Of a DNA stretch of 31,083 bases, positions 6,299-15,202 are shown piece after piece. Numbering within the stretch: position 1 is the first letter of the stretch; every line of letters starts with the position of its first letter. Location of the stretch: assembly GCA_013153205.1 (NCBI GenBank), contig JAADEW010000104.1:1-31083 (forward strand), written 5' to 3'. A program made the translations under genes and the position numbers. The notes below the pieces were generated by a model. It was given only the letters and a program-made list of their open reading frames with translations. It made no database searches and had not been told where the DNA came from. This DNA comes from Deferribacteres bacterium. Its GTDB lineage: Bacteria > Thermosulfidibacterota > Thermosulfidibacteria > Thermosulfidibacterales > Thermosulfidibacteraceae.

Positions 6299-8470
6299 CT
6301 ACCCCCCAGCGAATATGTTCACATCGTAAATGCGGAAGGGAAGAGCATCAGCAAGACGGTACCCCACACCCTTTTCGGAAGGCAGACCCTCCGGAATTTT
6401 ACTTTTCATCTCCTCCATCAACACCGAGACCTTGTCATCTGCATCCACGAGCTCCGGAACAATATTTTTAAGCTTTTCAATCTTTGCCTCCCACAGGTTG
6501 GAGAAGACAAACCTGCTCTTTTTGCTCAAGAAAACGGTGCCGAGGGAAAGGTGCTCGTCAACCTGCTCTGCAGTAGGGAAAGCAAGGTCGCTCTCACACG
6601 CCACGAGATACACCTCTTTAGCCTTCAGACCAGCGGAAAGCACATCCTTTACCGTTATGCCCTCTCCCACTTTCAGCACGCTCTCAAAAGGATTTGCCGG
6701 ATTGGCTTTGCCATGGCACACTATGGCGAGAGTGTGCAGTTTCTCAGGTTTTTCAAATATGCGCACATCACTTCTGTGAAACCCCTTCTCCTCAAGCTCA
6801 GGGACAAAATCGCTAAAATCCCGGGATTCCTCATCTATCAGGGCAACCTTTTCATCAGAAAAGGTTGTGTCGTCGCTGAAACACTTAAGGGCAAGCTCAA
6901 AAGAGGGGAGATACGAAACATCAAACTTTTCAAGAAGATACATACCCTTTTCCTCGCTGTAAGCCCCGTGAAAGGGGAAGAGGTGGAGAAAACCGTGGGG
7001 AATTATCACGAGACGCTTTATCTTATCGGAATCAAGCTCAAACAGCTCGCCGAACGCCTTTCCCATCTCCAGACAAACCGTGCCGATGTTGTGCTTTAAA
7101 ACATCGGCTCCTCGTGAAAGGGCTTCCGAGTAGGAAAGATATATCTTCCACAGCGGATTGGCATCAAATCTGAAAGTGCTTTTCACCCCACTGCCCTCAA
7201 GCACAAGGCCGTATCCCTCTTTTTCGGACAGGTAAAGCGACACCACGGCAATTCCGTCTTTAAGCTTAAAAGGAGGCGGTTCAAACGGGGCAAACTCCGA
7301 GTCAGTTCCCCGGCGCTTCAATCCTCCGCTTTTTCTCACATAATAGCCGAGCCTGCCGTAAACCTCGGCTTCCACATAGTCCTCAAACCCCTCTTTCCTG
7401 AAGACATGCTCCAGCACCTGCCACTGGATAAGGGGCCTTGCCTTTAAGCCGTCAGCCACCCAGAAAGCCGTCAGGTAATCCCCATCGTCGTAAGCCCGCC
7501 GGAAAGCAAGGCTGTATATGTCAGTAAGCCTGGACCAATACCACAGAAGATGCAGACCGTGATACCTCCTCGTGTTTTCAAAGCCTTTAAGGGTTTTCCA
7601 CAGGGAGACTGCGGCATCTCTATCTCCATCCAGAAGTTCAGCCGCATGGTGAAGCTTCTCCCAGACAGGATGGGTAAAGGAAAGGATACCCTTTCGGGCA
7701 AGCTCTGCCGTCTCGTTCAGGGCTTTATCAAAGTGTTCCTTCGCCTTTTCCCTCTGGTTCAAAAGAGAAAAAGCCATGGATCTGTGAGTATTGTCCTTTG
7801 AGTTTGAGCCTATTTTCACGAGCAGTTCCTGCACATCGGTGCGTTCGGATTCGGCAAGTTCTATAGCGGCAAGCTCAAACTCAGGTTCGTTTATCCGCTC
7901 TTTGTTCCTGCGGAGAGCCTCCTCAAGCACCTCATAGTAATTGTCGGGAACACCCGCATCGGAAGGCTCACGCTTCAGCTCGTAATAGGCGCTTACCTTC
8001 AGCCTATACGCATAGCTGAGCTTCTCTTTATTCTTTATGGCTTCATCCAGCAGAGCCACCGCTTCACGAAGCATTTTTGCTTTCTTCGGATTTGCACCGA
8101 AACCCTTAGGATTCAAGAGCTTTGCCCTTTGAATCAGAAGCTCAGCCAGCACCACGCACAGCTCTGGGGTTTTCTCTACAGTCTTGAGAAGCCTTATAAG
8201 AGCCTCTACCGCTCTGGCATAACCTTTCGGGTCTTTCAGATACCTTTCACCTTTACGGGTGTCGTCAAAATACCTGCTCAACACGCTGTCCTTCCACGAA
8301 TCAAGCTTTTCAACCTTTGGCTTCTCTATAAAGGCGCGAATCCGGCGGCATAAATCCTCTTTAAGATTCAAGCTGATGCCTTGAAACCTTGAGAAACACC
8401 CGTGGTTGAGCCTTTTTTCAAACATTCTGTCAAAGATTTCATTAACGAGAGATTGGTCTAACGCCTTCAC
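6299..8470 (-). CDS. csx29: TPR-CHAT caspase-like protease Csx29
   Basis: The 723-aa partner protease of Cas7-11. The N-terminal two thirds is alpha-helical and TPR-like (about 80-385). The CHAT peptidase domain (about 400-723) begins with the typical VIIPHGFLHLFPFHGAY segment (488-504). The His-Cys dyad is visible as H586 in AIVCHG and C625 in LVACES. In the family, guide-target pairing on Cas7-11 activates this protease, which then cuts Csx30. It starts with GTG at 8470, one base after the csx30 stop, with GGGGAG just upstream, so translation is coupled to csx30. It is followed 2 nt later by cas7-11. Length is close to the D. ishimotonii protein. No catalytic residue is missing. Confidence 0.95.
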   Translation of the reverse strand: MKALDQSLVNEIFDRMFEKRLNHGCFSRFQGISLNLKEDLCRRIRAFIEKPKVEKLDSWKDSVLSRYFDDTRKGERYLKDPKGYARAVEALIRLLKTVEKTPELCVVLAELLIQRAKLLNPKGFGANPKKAKMLREAVALLDEAIKNKEKLSYAYRLKVSAYYELKREPSDAGVPDNYYEVLEEALRRNKERINEPEFELAAIELAESERTDVQELLVKIGSNSKDNTHRSMAFSLLNQREKAKEHFDKALNETAELARKGILSFTHPVWEKLHHAAELLDGDRDAAVSLWKTLKGFENTRRYHGLHLLWYWSRLTDIYSLAFRRAYDDGDYLTAFWVADGLKARPLIQWQVLEHVFRKEGFEDYVEAEVYGRLGYYVRKSGGLKRRGTDSEFAPFEPPPFKLKDGIAVVSLYLSEKEGYGLVLEGSGVKSTFRFDANPLWKIYLSYSEALSRGADVLKHNIGTVCLEMGKAFGELFELDSDKIKRLVIIPHGFLHLFPFHGAYSEEKGMYLLEKFDVSYLPSFELALKCFSDDTTFSDEKVALIDEESRDFSDFVPELEEKGFHRSDVRIFEKPEKLHTLAIVCHGKANPANPFESVLKVGEGITVKDVLSAGLKAKEVYLVACESDLAFPTAEQVDEHLSLGTVFLSKKSRFVFSNLWEAKIEKLKNIVPELVDADDKVSVLMEEMKSKIPEGLPSEKGVGYRLADALPFRIYDVNIFAGG

Positions 8471-8471
8471 C

Positions 8472-9998
8472 TTACTCCCCCATTACGATGTGAAACACGG
8501 CAACGCTCTTTTTATTAAAGAAATCTTTAAACTCTTCCTCTGAAGCCCTATTTTCCACGAGGTTGATAAATTCCTTAAGGGCTGACTCATCAACAGAAAA
8601 GATAAGGATTAACTCCCTGGCATCGTCAGGAACATCAACGCTGACTTCTTCAGGTAGCGTAAATTCTACAGGCTCCTTTGTTATGAACTCGTACTGTAGG
8701 TCTTCTTTGACCACCAGAGCCACATAATACTCTGTCTCTATAGTTTCTATAACATCTTCAAAGTCTTCCCTCTTTCCATCAATGAGTTCGTAATCCCACA
8801 AATCTTCAAGGCATACTCTTTTCGCCTTAGGCGCTTTAAACTTGAAATACGCAGAAACAGTCTTATCATCAGAAGCATACTTGGGCATACGCACTGCCTG
8901 TGTGAGTAACCACAACCAGACGGTTCCCGCTACCGCTCCTACACTTTTTTCTTTCTGAAAGTTCTCAAAGTCTTCTAACCAATATTCATTAAAATCCCGG
9001 AAAAACTCCCTTTCCTCTTGCATAGAAACTTCACGCACTGAGCAAGTCTGAGTTTCCTCATGTATAGCCTGATTCCACATACGAATCATATTTCTGAGAG
9101 TTTCAGAGTCTTCATAAACCAAAAACTCTTTCACGATTTTATCTAAAATAGATTCTATTTCAGGAATACTGCACAGTTTTACTATCCATTCATCACTCAC
9201 TGGACCTAGAATAACGGCAGCGGCTAACGCCTCAGCCCAGCTTGAAGTCTTTTTCATCCGCTCGTAAGCAGATTTTAACACGAGCGGATAAACCACAGCC
9301 GCATCTCCTTTGATGCGGCCATCTTCTTCCATGCACAGCTCGTCAGCAAGGAGAACTGTTATAAGCTCAGGATTTTCGCTAAAGGCTTTTTTTACAGCCT
9401 CTTTGAAGAGGCTGTATTCCCATATTTTGGTTTCAATATGTTTCTTCAACAATTCATCATTTTCAGCCACAGCAAACCATTTAAACTCCTCGTCAGAAAG
9501 GATGTCGGAAGGGCTGGCTCCGGCACTCAATGCCAGAGCAATGGCTATGTCTTCAAATATAGAGGAAGGCACCTCCGCATACAATGTCCACCACGGGAAG
9601 TCGTGCTTATATTCTTCCGGAAACCTCTTTGCCACCGGACGCCGCAGGTCATTAAAAGGTATCAGACGAGCAGGCTCAAAATTTATAAAAAACCAATCGT
9701 AGAGCTCCTCAGATATATCCCGTATTTTCTCCACAATGGGAGAATCTATATTCAATACCTCCTCTAATGCGACTTTTGCATATATGAGGTCGGAGAGGTT
9801 ATCTAAAGCTTCCTCCACATCCTCATCCGACTTCTCAATCAAAGAATCGGAAGCCAATACTTCCTTGGCTTTTTCTATTCTAGAAATCATTTCATTGATT
9901 TCATCTTCATGCACATCTATGTCAGCGGGCAATTCTCCCTCTTTTTCTCCAAAGTGGACATATTCACTGCCGATTTCTATGAGCTGTTCAAGAATCAT
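8472..9998 (-). CDS. csx30: Csx30, substrate of the Csx29 protease and target of two local spacers
   Basis: A 508-aa acidic protein identified by its place between csx31 and csx29 and by size (the D. ishimotonii Csx30 is somewhat longer). The N-terminal part (about 1-395) is helical; the C-terminal part (about 396-508) looks beta-rich, fitting the two fragments produced by Csx29 in studied systems. The scissile bond cannot be read from sequence alone. In studied systems Csx30 binds and restrains the RpoE-like sigma factor, and its released fragment can slow growth. ATG at 9998 follows the csx31 stop by 9 nt, with GAGGT upstream. Most unusual: positions 9447-9480 and 9828-9861 are perfectly complementary to two spacers of the adjacent array. 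Confidence 0.9.
   Translation of the reverse strand: MILEQLIEIGSEYVHFGEKEGELPADIDVHEDEINEMISRIEKAKEVLASDSLIEKSDEDVEEALDNLSDLIYAKVALEEVLNIDSPIVEKIRDISEELYDWFFINFEPARLIPFNDLRRPVAKRFPEEYKHDFPWWTLYAEVPSSIFEDIAIALALSAGASPSDILSDEEFKWFAVAENDELLKKHIETKIWEYSLFKEAVKKAFSENPELITVLLADELCMEEDGRIKGDAAVVYPLVLKSAYERMKKTSSWAEALAAAVILGPVSDEWIVKLCSIPEIESILDKIVKEFLVYEDSETLRNMIRMWNQAIHEETQTCSVREVSMQEEREFFRDFNEYWLEDFENFQKEKSVGAVAGTVWLWLLTQAVRMPKYASDDKTVSAYFKFKAPKAKRVCLEDLWDYELIDGKREDFEDVIETIETEYYVALVVKEDLQYEFITKEPVEFTLPEEVSVDVPDDARELILIFSVDESALKEFINLVENRASEEEFKDFFNKKSVAVFHIVMGE
9447..9480 (-). other. Protospacer in csx30 for the outermost spacer
   Basis: Exact 34-nt match to the spacer at 3-36, covering codons 174-184. 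The 3' flank in the mRNA reads AAGAAA, which cannot pair with the repeat tag, so by type III rules it should license targeting and protease activation. Confidence 0.93.
9828..9861 (-). other. Protospacer in csx30 for the leader-proximal spacer
   Basis: Exact 34-nt match to the spacer at 1391-1424, covering codons 47-57. The 3' flank in the mRNA reads GATGAG, whereas pairing with the crRNA tag would need GTTCCG. Only scattered bases agree, so the tag is largely unpaired and the target should count as non-self. Confidence 0.93.
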
Positions 9999-10007
9999 GG
10001 CTTTACC

Positions 10008-11330
10008 TCACCTAAATATTCTCAACTTCCCTTCAAAATCCCAACCACTTCTTCTAAGTCCCTTCCAGCCACCAGTCTTCGGGTAAAAGGTTATAACATT
10101 CAAATGGATGTCCAGTTCGTCAGGAATATCCCGTGAGCCGTTCCGCAAACCGGGATAAGTCACTCCTCCCAGGACCATCACCTCGTCTTTACTCTCTGCA
10201 ACGACCCTCACCACCATAACCCTTCTCCCAAACACATCTTCTTTCAGGAACTTCATCCCCACACTTAAAAAACCTTCTCCCAAATTACTCAAAGAAAGCC
10301 TGTCCACACCTGAATTAGACCCTCTTTTTTCCAGAAAAGTGACAACCTCTTCCATGTATTCTTTCAGATACTTTCCAAGAATTTTGTTGGTCTTTCGGAT
10401 AATACGACCCTCTTCCTTCACGCAATGTTTAACATTTTTACAAGAAAAATAGTTATAGGGGTCCCTTATTTTTTCCTCCAAGCTCTCCGAACAAATGCTC
10501 GGCAGTTTCAGCTCTTCTTTCAACTTATTCAAGTCTTCCCTGAACTTGGTCTTGTATAGGTAGTGATAGAGCATCACCAGATGCCACTTGCTGACCTCCA
10601 GAAATCCGTGCAGAAAGATTCTTCCCCGCACAGGCTTTGACTTTCTACCTGTACTTTTAACTGTGCCACTAAACTTAAATTCCACAGGCTCAGAATTAAC
10701 AACGGGATACCCTGCCGTATCAACCACCTGAGTCTTATCATTTTTGCCCTTTCTAAAATCTTCAAAGAATGGATAGGTAGGATAAATTCCAATTTTTCGA
10801 AAATTCAATCCATATATATATGACAACACAACTGGAAACATAAAATCCCTGCTCCCCAGTGAAACTTCCAAGGCGGTAATCATTCCAAGTTTACCCTTTA
10901 TAGAATGCTTTAACTTTTCCACCTGTCTCATTTCAAAACAAAACTTCTCTTTAGAAGAGGCTATAAGCCTGGAAATCTCCGCCAGCTCATCAATGTGTGC
11001 CCTAACAGCTTCCCTGCAGTAATCGTTCTCCTTCACCTTCCCGACAAGCTCCTTTAAGGTGCCCCTCATGGCTACAACATCTTCCGGTCGCAAATCTTTT
11101 TTAGGCACCACATGGGCAACATAGCCCCTGTTACAGTAAAGCCTTATCACCACTACGGCTTTTTCTAAGTCATCGTCCCGAACAACCTTTGCCTCAAAGA
11201 CTCTCCCGTCTTCAGTCCTGCACTCATAAATCCGTCTCCCCTTTCTTACCCTTTCAAAAAATTGGCCTCTTCTAAAGATTTCCCCTACGATAACCGGTTT
11301 ATTAGTTTTTTTCTTATTCTCTCCTTGCAT
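10008..11330 (-). CDS. csx31: Csx31, accessory protein of type III-E
   Basis: A 440-aa protein without a domain I recognise, called Csx31 from its fixed position between the sigma factor and csx30. The N-terminus is basic (many Lys/Arg in the first 60 residues). The middle has a Cys-containing stretch (SCKNVKHC). No signal peptide or membrane segment is evident. In known loci Csx31 is found with Csx30 and the sigma factor. The ATG at 11330 overlaps the end of the sigma gene by 46 nt, with AAAGG about 10 nt upstream. I see no better downstream start, so coupled translation with the sigma gene is likely. The protein ends 9 nt before csx30. Confidence 0.8.
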   Translation of the reverse strand: MQGENKKKTNKPVIVGEIFRRGQFFERVRKGRRIYECRTEDGRVFEAKVVRDDDLEKAVVVIRLYCNRGYVAHVVPKKDLRPEDVVAMRGTLKELVGKVKENDYCREAVRAHIDELAEISRLIASSKEKFCFEMRQVEKLKHSIKGKLGMITALEVSLGSRDFMFPVVLSYIYGLNFRKIGIYPTYPFFEDFRKGKNDKTQVVDTAGYPVVNSEPVEFKFSGTVKSTGRKSKPVRGRIFLHGFLEVSKWHLVMLYHYLYKTKFREDLNKLKEELKLPSICSESLEEKIRDPYNYFSCKNVKHCVKEEGRIIRKTNKILGKYLKEYMEEVVTFLEKRGSNSGVDRLSLSNLGEGFLSVGMKFLKEDVFGRRVMVVRVVAESKDEVMVLGGVTYPGLRNGSRDIPDELDIHLNVITFYPKTGGWKGLRRSGWDFEGKLRIFR

Positions 11331-11917
11331 CGCTTTAACCTTTGATTAAAAGTATTTGGCTTTAAACCCATACTTTGAGCCATCTCCTTCTGAGACAGCC
11401 CAACCTTAAGCCACCTGTAAAAATAGAGCAGAAGCTCAGCACAATCATCGCCTAAATCCGACTCCTTTTTCAGAAAGTCTATTATAGCTTCCGCCGTCTC
11501 CCGTATCTCTTCTTCCGCAAGCTTTTCAATATACATCTCCTCACTGAGTCTGCTTAAAATCACATTCTCGCGTCCTTCTTCGGAATCCTCTTCCCCGCCG
11601 AAAGTATCAATGGAATCATACCTTTTCTTCAGTTTGTCACTAAAATAATCCTTAACAAGATTGTCCACCACGGCATGGAAAAAAGAGCTGGCTCCTCCCC
11701 TGTTCCTCAAATTGCCTATAGACTTTGAAACCCTGATAAAAAACTCCTGAAAAATCTCTTTCCTGTCTTCCTCAGGAATCCCTTTGGAACTCAACAAAGA
11801 AGGAAGTTTCTTACGGGAAAACCTCACAAAAATTTCACAAAAACCGCTTTTAAAAATCTCACAGTCTTTCTCATTACCACACGAATCACCGTCACTCATC
11901 CAATCAACGCACAACAT
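11285..11917 (-). CDS. RpoE-like (ECF) sigma factor of the type III-E operon
   Basis: A 210-aa ECF-type sigma factor with only regions 2 and 4. Region 2 spans about 22-100, with the characteristic segment DRKEIFQEFFIRVSKSI followed by a W/F-rich helix. Region 4 spans about 155-208, with the helix-turn-helix GLSQKEMAQSMGLKPNTFNQ that would read the -35 element. It is first in the cas operon. In studied systems Csx30 holds this sigma, and Csx29 cleavage of Csx30 alters its activity. ATG at 11917 has GAGG about 11 nt upstream; a second in-frame ATG lies six codons further. It overlaps csx31 by 46 nt. Its target promoters cannot be identified here. Confidence 0.9.
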   Translation of the reverse strand: MLCVDWMSDGDSCGNEKDCEIFKSGFCEIFVRFSRKKLPSLLSSKGIPEEDRKEIFQEFFIRVSKSIGNLRNRGGASSFFHAVVDNLVKDYFSDKLKKRYDSIDTFGGEEDSEEGRENVILSRLSEEMYIEKLAEEEIRETAEAIIDFLKKESDLGDDCAELLLYFYRWLKVGLSQKEMAQSMGLKPNTFNQRLKRCKERIRKKLINRLS

Positions 11918-12054
11918 ACCGGCCGCAACCTCGATAAGTTTTTATTGATATAAGAATACTCAAAGCAGAAAATAATTGCAACAAATAACTGGACAGTGTT
12001 CACTCAAAATCAGAAAGCCGTTTCTCTAAACCCACAATTTTTTGTTTTTTAAAA
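11918..12054. other. Intergenic region upstream of the cas operon
   Basis: 137 nt of AT-rich sequence without a gene. It holds the predicted cas promoter, a weak stem (AGAAA/TTTCT near 12010-12025) past the chemotaxis gene stop, and a short dyad ACTG-TC-CAGT near 11990. It is the left boundary of the conserved-looking chromosome and the likely junction of the acquired CRISPR island. Confidence 0.5.
11953..11981 (-). promoter_or_regulatory. Predicted promoter of the cas operon
   Basis: On the minus strand TTGCAA (-35) and TATTCT (-10) are exactly 17 bp apart, each 4 of 6 to the housekeeping consensus. They lie about 35 nt before the sigma-factor ATG, in AT-rich sequence between the cas operon and the chemotaxis gene. 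Confidence 0.45.
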
Positions 12055-14178
12055 TCACACTTTGAACTTGTCCATCTGTTTCTTAAGGCTTTCCATCATC
12101 TCGTTTATGTCGGCAAGGGCTTTCACTATCTCGTTTATACCCACATTGAGCTCTTCCATAGCCTGGTCTATCTCAACGATACCGTTGGTGGCATCCTCAA
12201 GAGCCACCTGCTGTTCCTCAGCCATAGCCTCCACCTGATTCATCGCCATCTTAACCTCGTCAGCACCGGTTGCTACATCCTCAAGCATGGAGACGGACTG
12301 CACTATCTTCTCCGTATATTTCTCCGCCGTGGAGGCGTAATCTTCTATCATTCTGACGAAATTGCCCACTATGGAGCTTATGCTTGAAACCATCTCCTCT
12401 ATGTTCTGGGTGGACTTCATAGTCTGCTCGGCAAGCTTCCTCACCTCGTCCGCAACCACGGCAAAGCCCCTTCCGTGCTCTCCGGCTCTCGCCGCTTCAA
12501 TAGCCGCATTGAGCGCTAAAAGATTGGTTCTGTCAGCTATGTTGGTTATCACATCCACTATGTCCCTTATCTTCTTTATCTCCTCTGACACCCTCTGCGC
12601 CTCTTTTGCTATGGATTTAAGCTGAGCGGCGGCAATCTCCTTGTTCCACCGGGCTATCTCGCCAAAGGTCTCTATGCTCTTTCTCGCAATGTTTTCGGAC
12701 TTTTCAGCAAAGGTCACCGCATCCCTGATGTGATTAACCAGCTCCCTGATAGAAGCGGAAAGCTCTTCCATAGCTCCGGCTATCCTGTTGATGTTGTCCT
12801 TAACGCTCTGGGAAATCTCGCTGATTTCCTCCGAACTTGCGCCCACCTGAGCCGTGGCTGAAACCACCTGAGAGGTGGCTTCCATTATCTCAGCGATGAG
12901 CTTCCTCGTGTTGGTTATCATCAAATCTATGTAGCTTACCGTCTCACCTATCTCATCCATGGTCTCAACAGGAGGAACAGCCGTTAAATCCCCCTGCGAT
13001 GTCCTCACCAGAACCTCGTTGGTCCTGCTCAAGGGGCTCTTAACATCGTCAGCGATAAACCAGCCCGCAATCAGTATTATCGTTATAAGCAGAAGAAGGA
13101 GAACCACAAACTTCCTGCCCAGAACCTTCGTCAAATCGGCAGTCATAGCCTCAGCTTCCTTGGCAAGCTCGTTGATATACAGCCCCGTTCCCACTATCCA
13201 GCCCCACGGTTTAAAAAGCTTAACATAAGAGAGCTTTGGCTGAGGCACAGTTCCGCCGGGAAGGGGCCACCAGTATTCAACGAATCCTTCACCTTTATCC
13301 CGCGCAACATCTATAAAAGCCCTGAATATGTATTTGCCTCTTTTGTCCTGAAGACCCATGAGGTTTTTGCCTTCAAGGCTCTTCTTCGGATGGGCAAGCA
13401 TCACTCCATTCAAGTCGTTCACCCACACATATCCGTTTTTGCCGTATCTTATGTCCCTTATGGCTTTAAGAGCCAGCTCCTTGGCCTGCTCCTCGCTTAT
13501 TATACCCGATTTTGCCAGTTCGTAATTTCCCTCTATAATTCCCATAGCCGTGTCAACCACAGACCGAACGATGTTCTTCTTGTTGTGAAGCATTATACGA
13601 TAGGTCACCTTTTCACTGCCCACGGTGGTGATTATGTATATCACCCCAGCCGCTATGACCGTCATACCGGCTATAGCAAACAGAATCTTACTGCCTACAC
13701 CCACGGACTTGCCGAGGTAGCCGTATTTCTCACCAATATCCCTCCATATGAGACTCGTTATCCTTAACAGAACGGGATAAGAACCGATAAAGAACATGGA
13801 AGCCCCACCAAGAGCGCAGTAAACAAAATGCTCCGGATTAGCAAAAGCGCCCATGCTCTTTGCAGAAAGGGCGGCTATGGTAGAAGAGATGAAAGAGTAA
13901 GCTATGTGAAGGGTGAAAAGCACCTTGGGATAGGTTAAAGCAAAGCCCTTCGCTTTCTCCCTGTCTTCGTCTATACCGTCGGAGAAGGTCCTGGTTATAA
14001 AACAGGTCACAATGGCGTAAAAAACGGAAAAAGCAAGGGGACCTATGCTGAAAATAGACTTCACCACCATGCTGGGGCTCAACAGCCCCATTAAATAGAC
14101 AAAAACGGACCATAAAACGGCACCGCCTACGAAAGCAAACAGAATGTAAATAAGCCAGTATTTGCACCAATTCCTCAT
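12055..14178 (-). CDS. Methyl-accepting chemotaxis protein with a Cache sensor
   Basis: A 707-aa transmembrane chemoreceptor. Residues 1-185 hold several hydrophobic segments (about 8-32, 42-62, 86-106, 117-141, 164-186), more than the usual single N-terminal helix. A single-Cache sensor domain (about 195-345) follows, with the family-type stretches NGYVWVNDLNGVMLAHP and PWGWIVGTGLY. Next come a transmembrane helix (355-375), a HAMP-like linker (376-430) and the signalling coiled coil with the conserved hairpin NLLALNAAIEAARAGEHGRG (552-571). It should pass a ligand signal to CheA/CheW. No che genes are nearby. It lies 46 nt after birA and may be co-transcribed with it. Confidence 0.93.
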   Translation of the reverse strand: MRNWCKYWLIYILFAFVGGAVLWSVFVYLMGLLSPSMVVKSIFSIGPLAFSVFYAIVTCFITRTFSDGIDEDREKAKGFALTYPKVLFTLHIAYSFISSTIAALSAKSMGAFANPEHFVYCALGGASMFFIGSYPVLLRITSLIWRDIGEKYGYLGKSVGVGSKILFAIAGMTVIAAGVIYIITTVGSEKVTYRIMLHNKKNIVRSVVDTAMGIIEGNYELAKSGIISEEQAKELALKAIRDIRYGKNGYVWVNDLNGVMLAHPKKSLEGKNLMGLQDKRGKYIFRAFIDVARDKGEGFVEYWWPLPGGTVPQPKLSYVKLFKPWGWIVGTGLYINELAKEAEAMTADLTKVLGRKFVVLLLLLITIILIAGWFIADDVKSPLSRTNEVLVRTSQGDLTAVPPVETMDEIGETVSYIDLMITNTRKLIAEIMEATSQVVSATAQVGASSEEISEISQSVKDNINRIAGAMEELSASIRELVNHIRDAVTFAEKSENIARKSIETFGEIARWNKEIAAAQLKSIAKEAQRVSEEIKKIRDIVDVITNIADRTNLLALNAAIEAARAGEHGRGFAVVADEVRKLAEQTMKSTQNIEEMVSSISSIVGNFVRMIEDYASTAEKYTEKIVQSVSMLEDVATGADEVKMAMNQVEAMAEEQQVALEDATNGIVEIDQAMEELNVGINEIVKALADINEMMESLKKQMDKFKV

Positions 14179-14224
14179 TGCAGTCCCCCTTTATTCATAA
14201 ATCCCGCAGTCGGTATAGCTTACA

Positions 14225-15202
14225 TTAAAGTATATCGACATCTCCAGCAGAAACTTTAACCACAGAACCGTCATCTTTCCTAACGAGCAGTTCGCCATAA
14301 GGACTAATCCCTATGGCAAAGCCTTCAAATCTTCCGTCAACCGCAACCCTCTTTCCAAGAGTGTAATTGTGTTCACGCCAAAAGTAAAACAAATCTTCCT
14401 TGCCCCCTTCAAGAAAATGTTTATACCATTTATCGAGAAAAGCCAGCACCTTAACAAAAATCTTCCTCCTTGAAACCTCTTCCCCAAGCTCAACAGCCAC
14501 TGAAGTGGCTTTCTCCCTGATGTCGGGAGGAAACTCCTCCCTCCTAACATTCACATTAAGCCCTATGCCCAGTATGACGAATCTGACCTTTCCGCCATCC
14601 GTTTCCATCTCGTTGAGGATGCCGCATATCTTTCTGCCTCCCACGAACACATCGTTGGGCCACTTTATCAGGGCGTCCACCCCCAAGTCCCTCAAAGCCT
14701 CACACACCGCAACAGAGGAGAGCATGGTGAGCTGAAAAACAAAAGAAGCCGAAACCGGTGGCCTCAAAATAACCGAAAAGTAAAGGTTTTTACCTTTAGG
14801 GCTGAACCAGCTTCTTCCCAGCCTGCCCCTTCCTTTAGTCTGATAATCGGCGGCTACAACCGTTCCCTCCGGCTCACCTCTTGCCGCCATCTCCTTCGCC
14901 AGAATGTTGGTGGAATCCACCACCTCAAAAAAGAGATACCTCCGCCCTATTATCTCCGTATCCAGCTCCGAAAGGACCGCCGGGGGAATGAGGGTATCAG
15001 GAAGAGCCTCAAGCACATATCCCCTTCTGTCCACCACCCTTATGGGAATCCCTTCCTCCTTCAGCTTATAAATCCTCTTCCTCAACGCCACACGGGAAAT
15101 GCCCAGCACAATGGCAAGCTCCTCCCCCGATACGACCTCTCCCTTCCTTTCCGAAAGCACCTTGAGTATCAAAGCGTCTTTATCCTGAACTTTTTCTGAC
15201 AT
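14225..15202 (-). CDS. birA: Bifunctional biotin-[acetyl-CoA-carboxylase] ligase / biotin repressor
   Basis: A 325-aa BirA with all parts. The N-terminal winged helix-turn-helix spans about 8-65 (SGEELAIVLGISRVALRKRI). The catalytic core has the biotinyl-5'-AMP loop GRGRLGRSW (124-132), KWPND (180-184) and GRKICGILNEME (189-200). A C-terminal SH3-like domain ends the protein. It attaches biotin to carboxylase carrier proteins, and the DNA-binding part suggests it also represses biotin genes, none of which is in the window. It overlaps the end of recJ by 23 nt, with AAGG before the ATG. Confidence 0.95.
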   Translation of the reverse strand: MSEKVQDKDALILKVLSERKGEVVSGEELAIVLGISRVALRKRIYKLKEEGIPIRVVDRRGYVLEALPDTLIPPAVLSELDTEIIGRRYLFFEVVDSTNILAKEMAARGEPEGTVVAADYQTKGRGRLGRSWFSPKGKNLYFSVILRPPVSASFVFQLTMLSSVAVCEALRDLGVDALIKWPNDVFVGGRKICGILNEMETDGGKVRFVILGIGLNVNVRREEFPPDIREKATSVAVELGEEVSRRKIFVKVLAFLDKWYKHFLEGGKEDLFYFWREHNYTLGKRVAVDGRFEGFAIGISPYGELLVRKDDGSVVKVSAGDVDIL

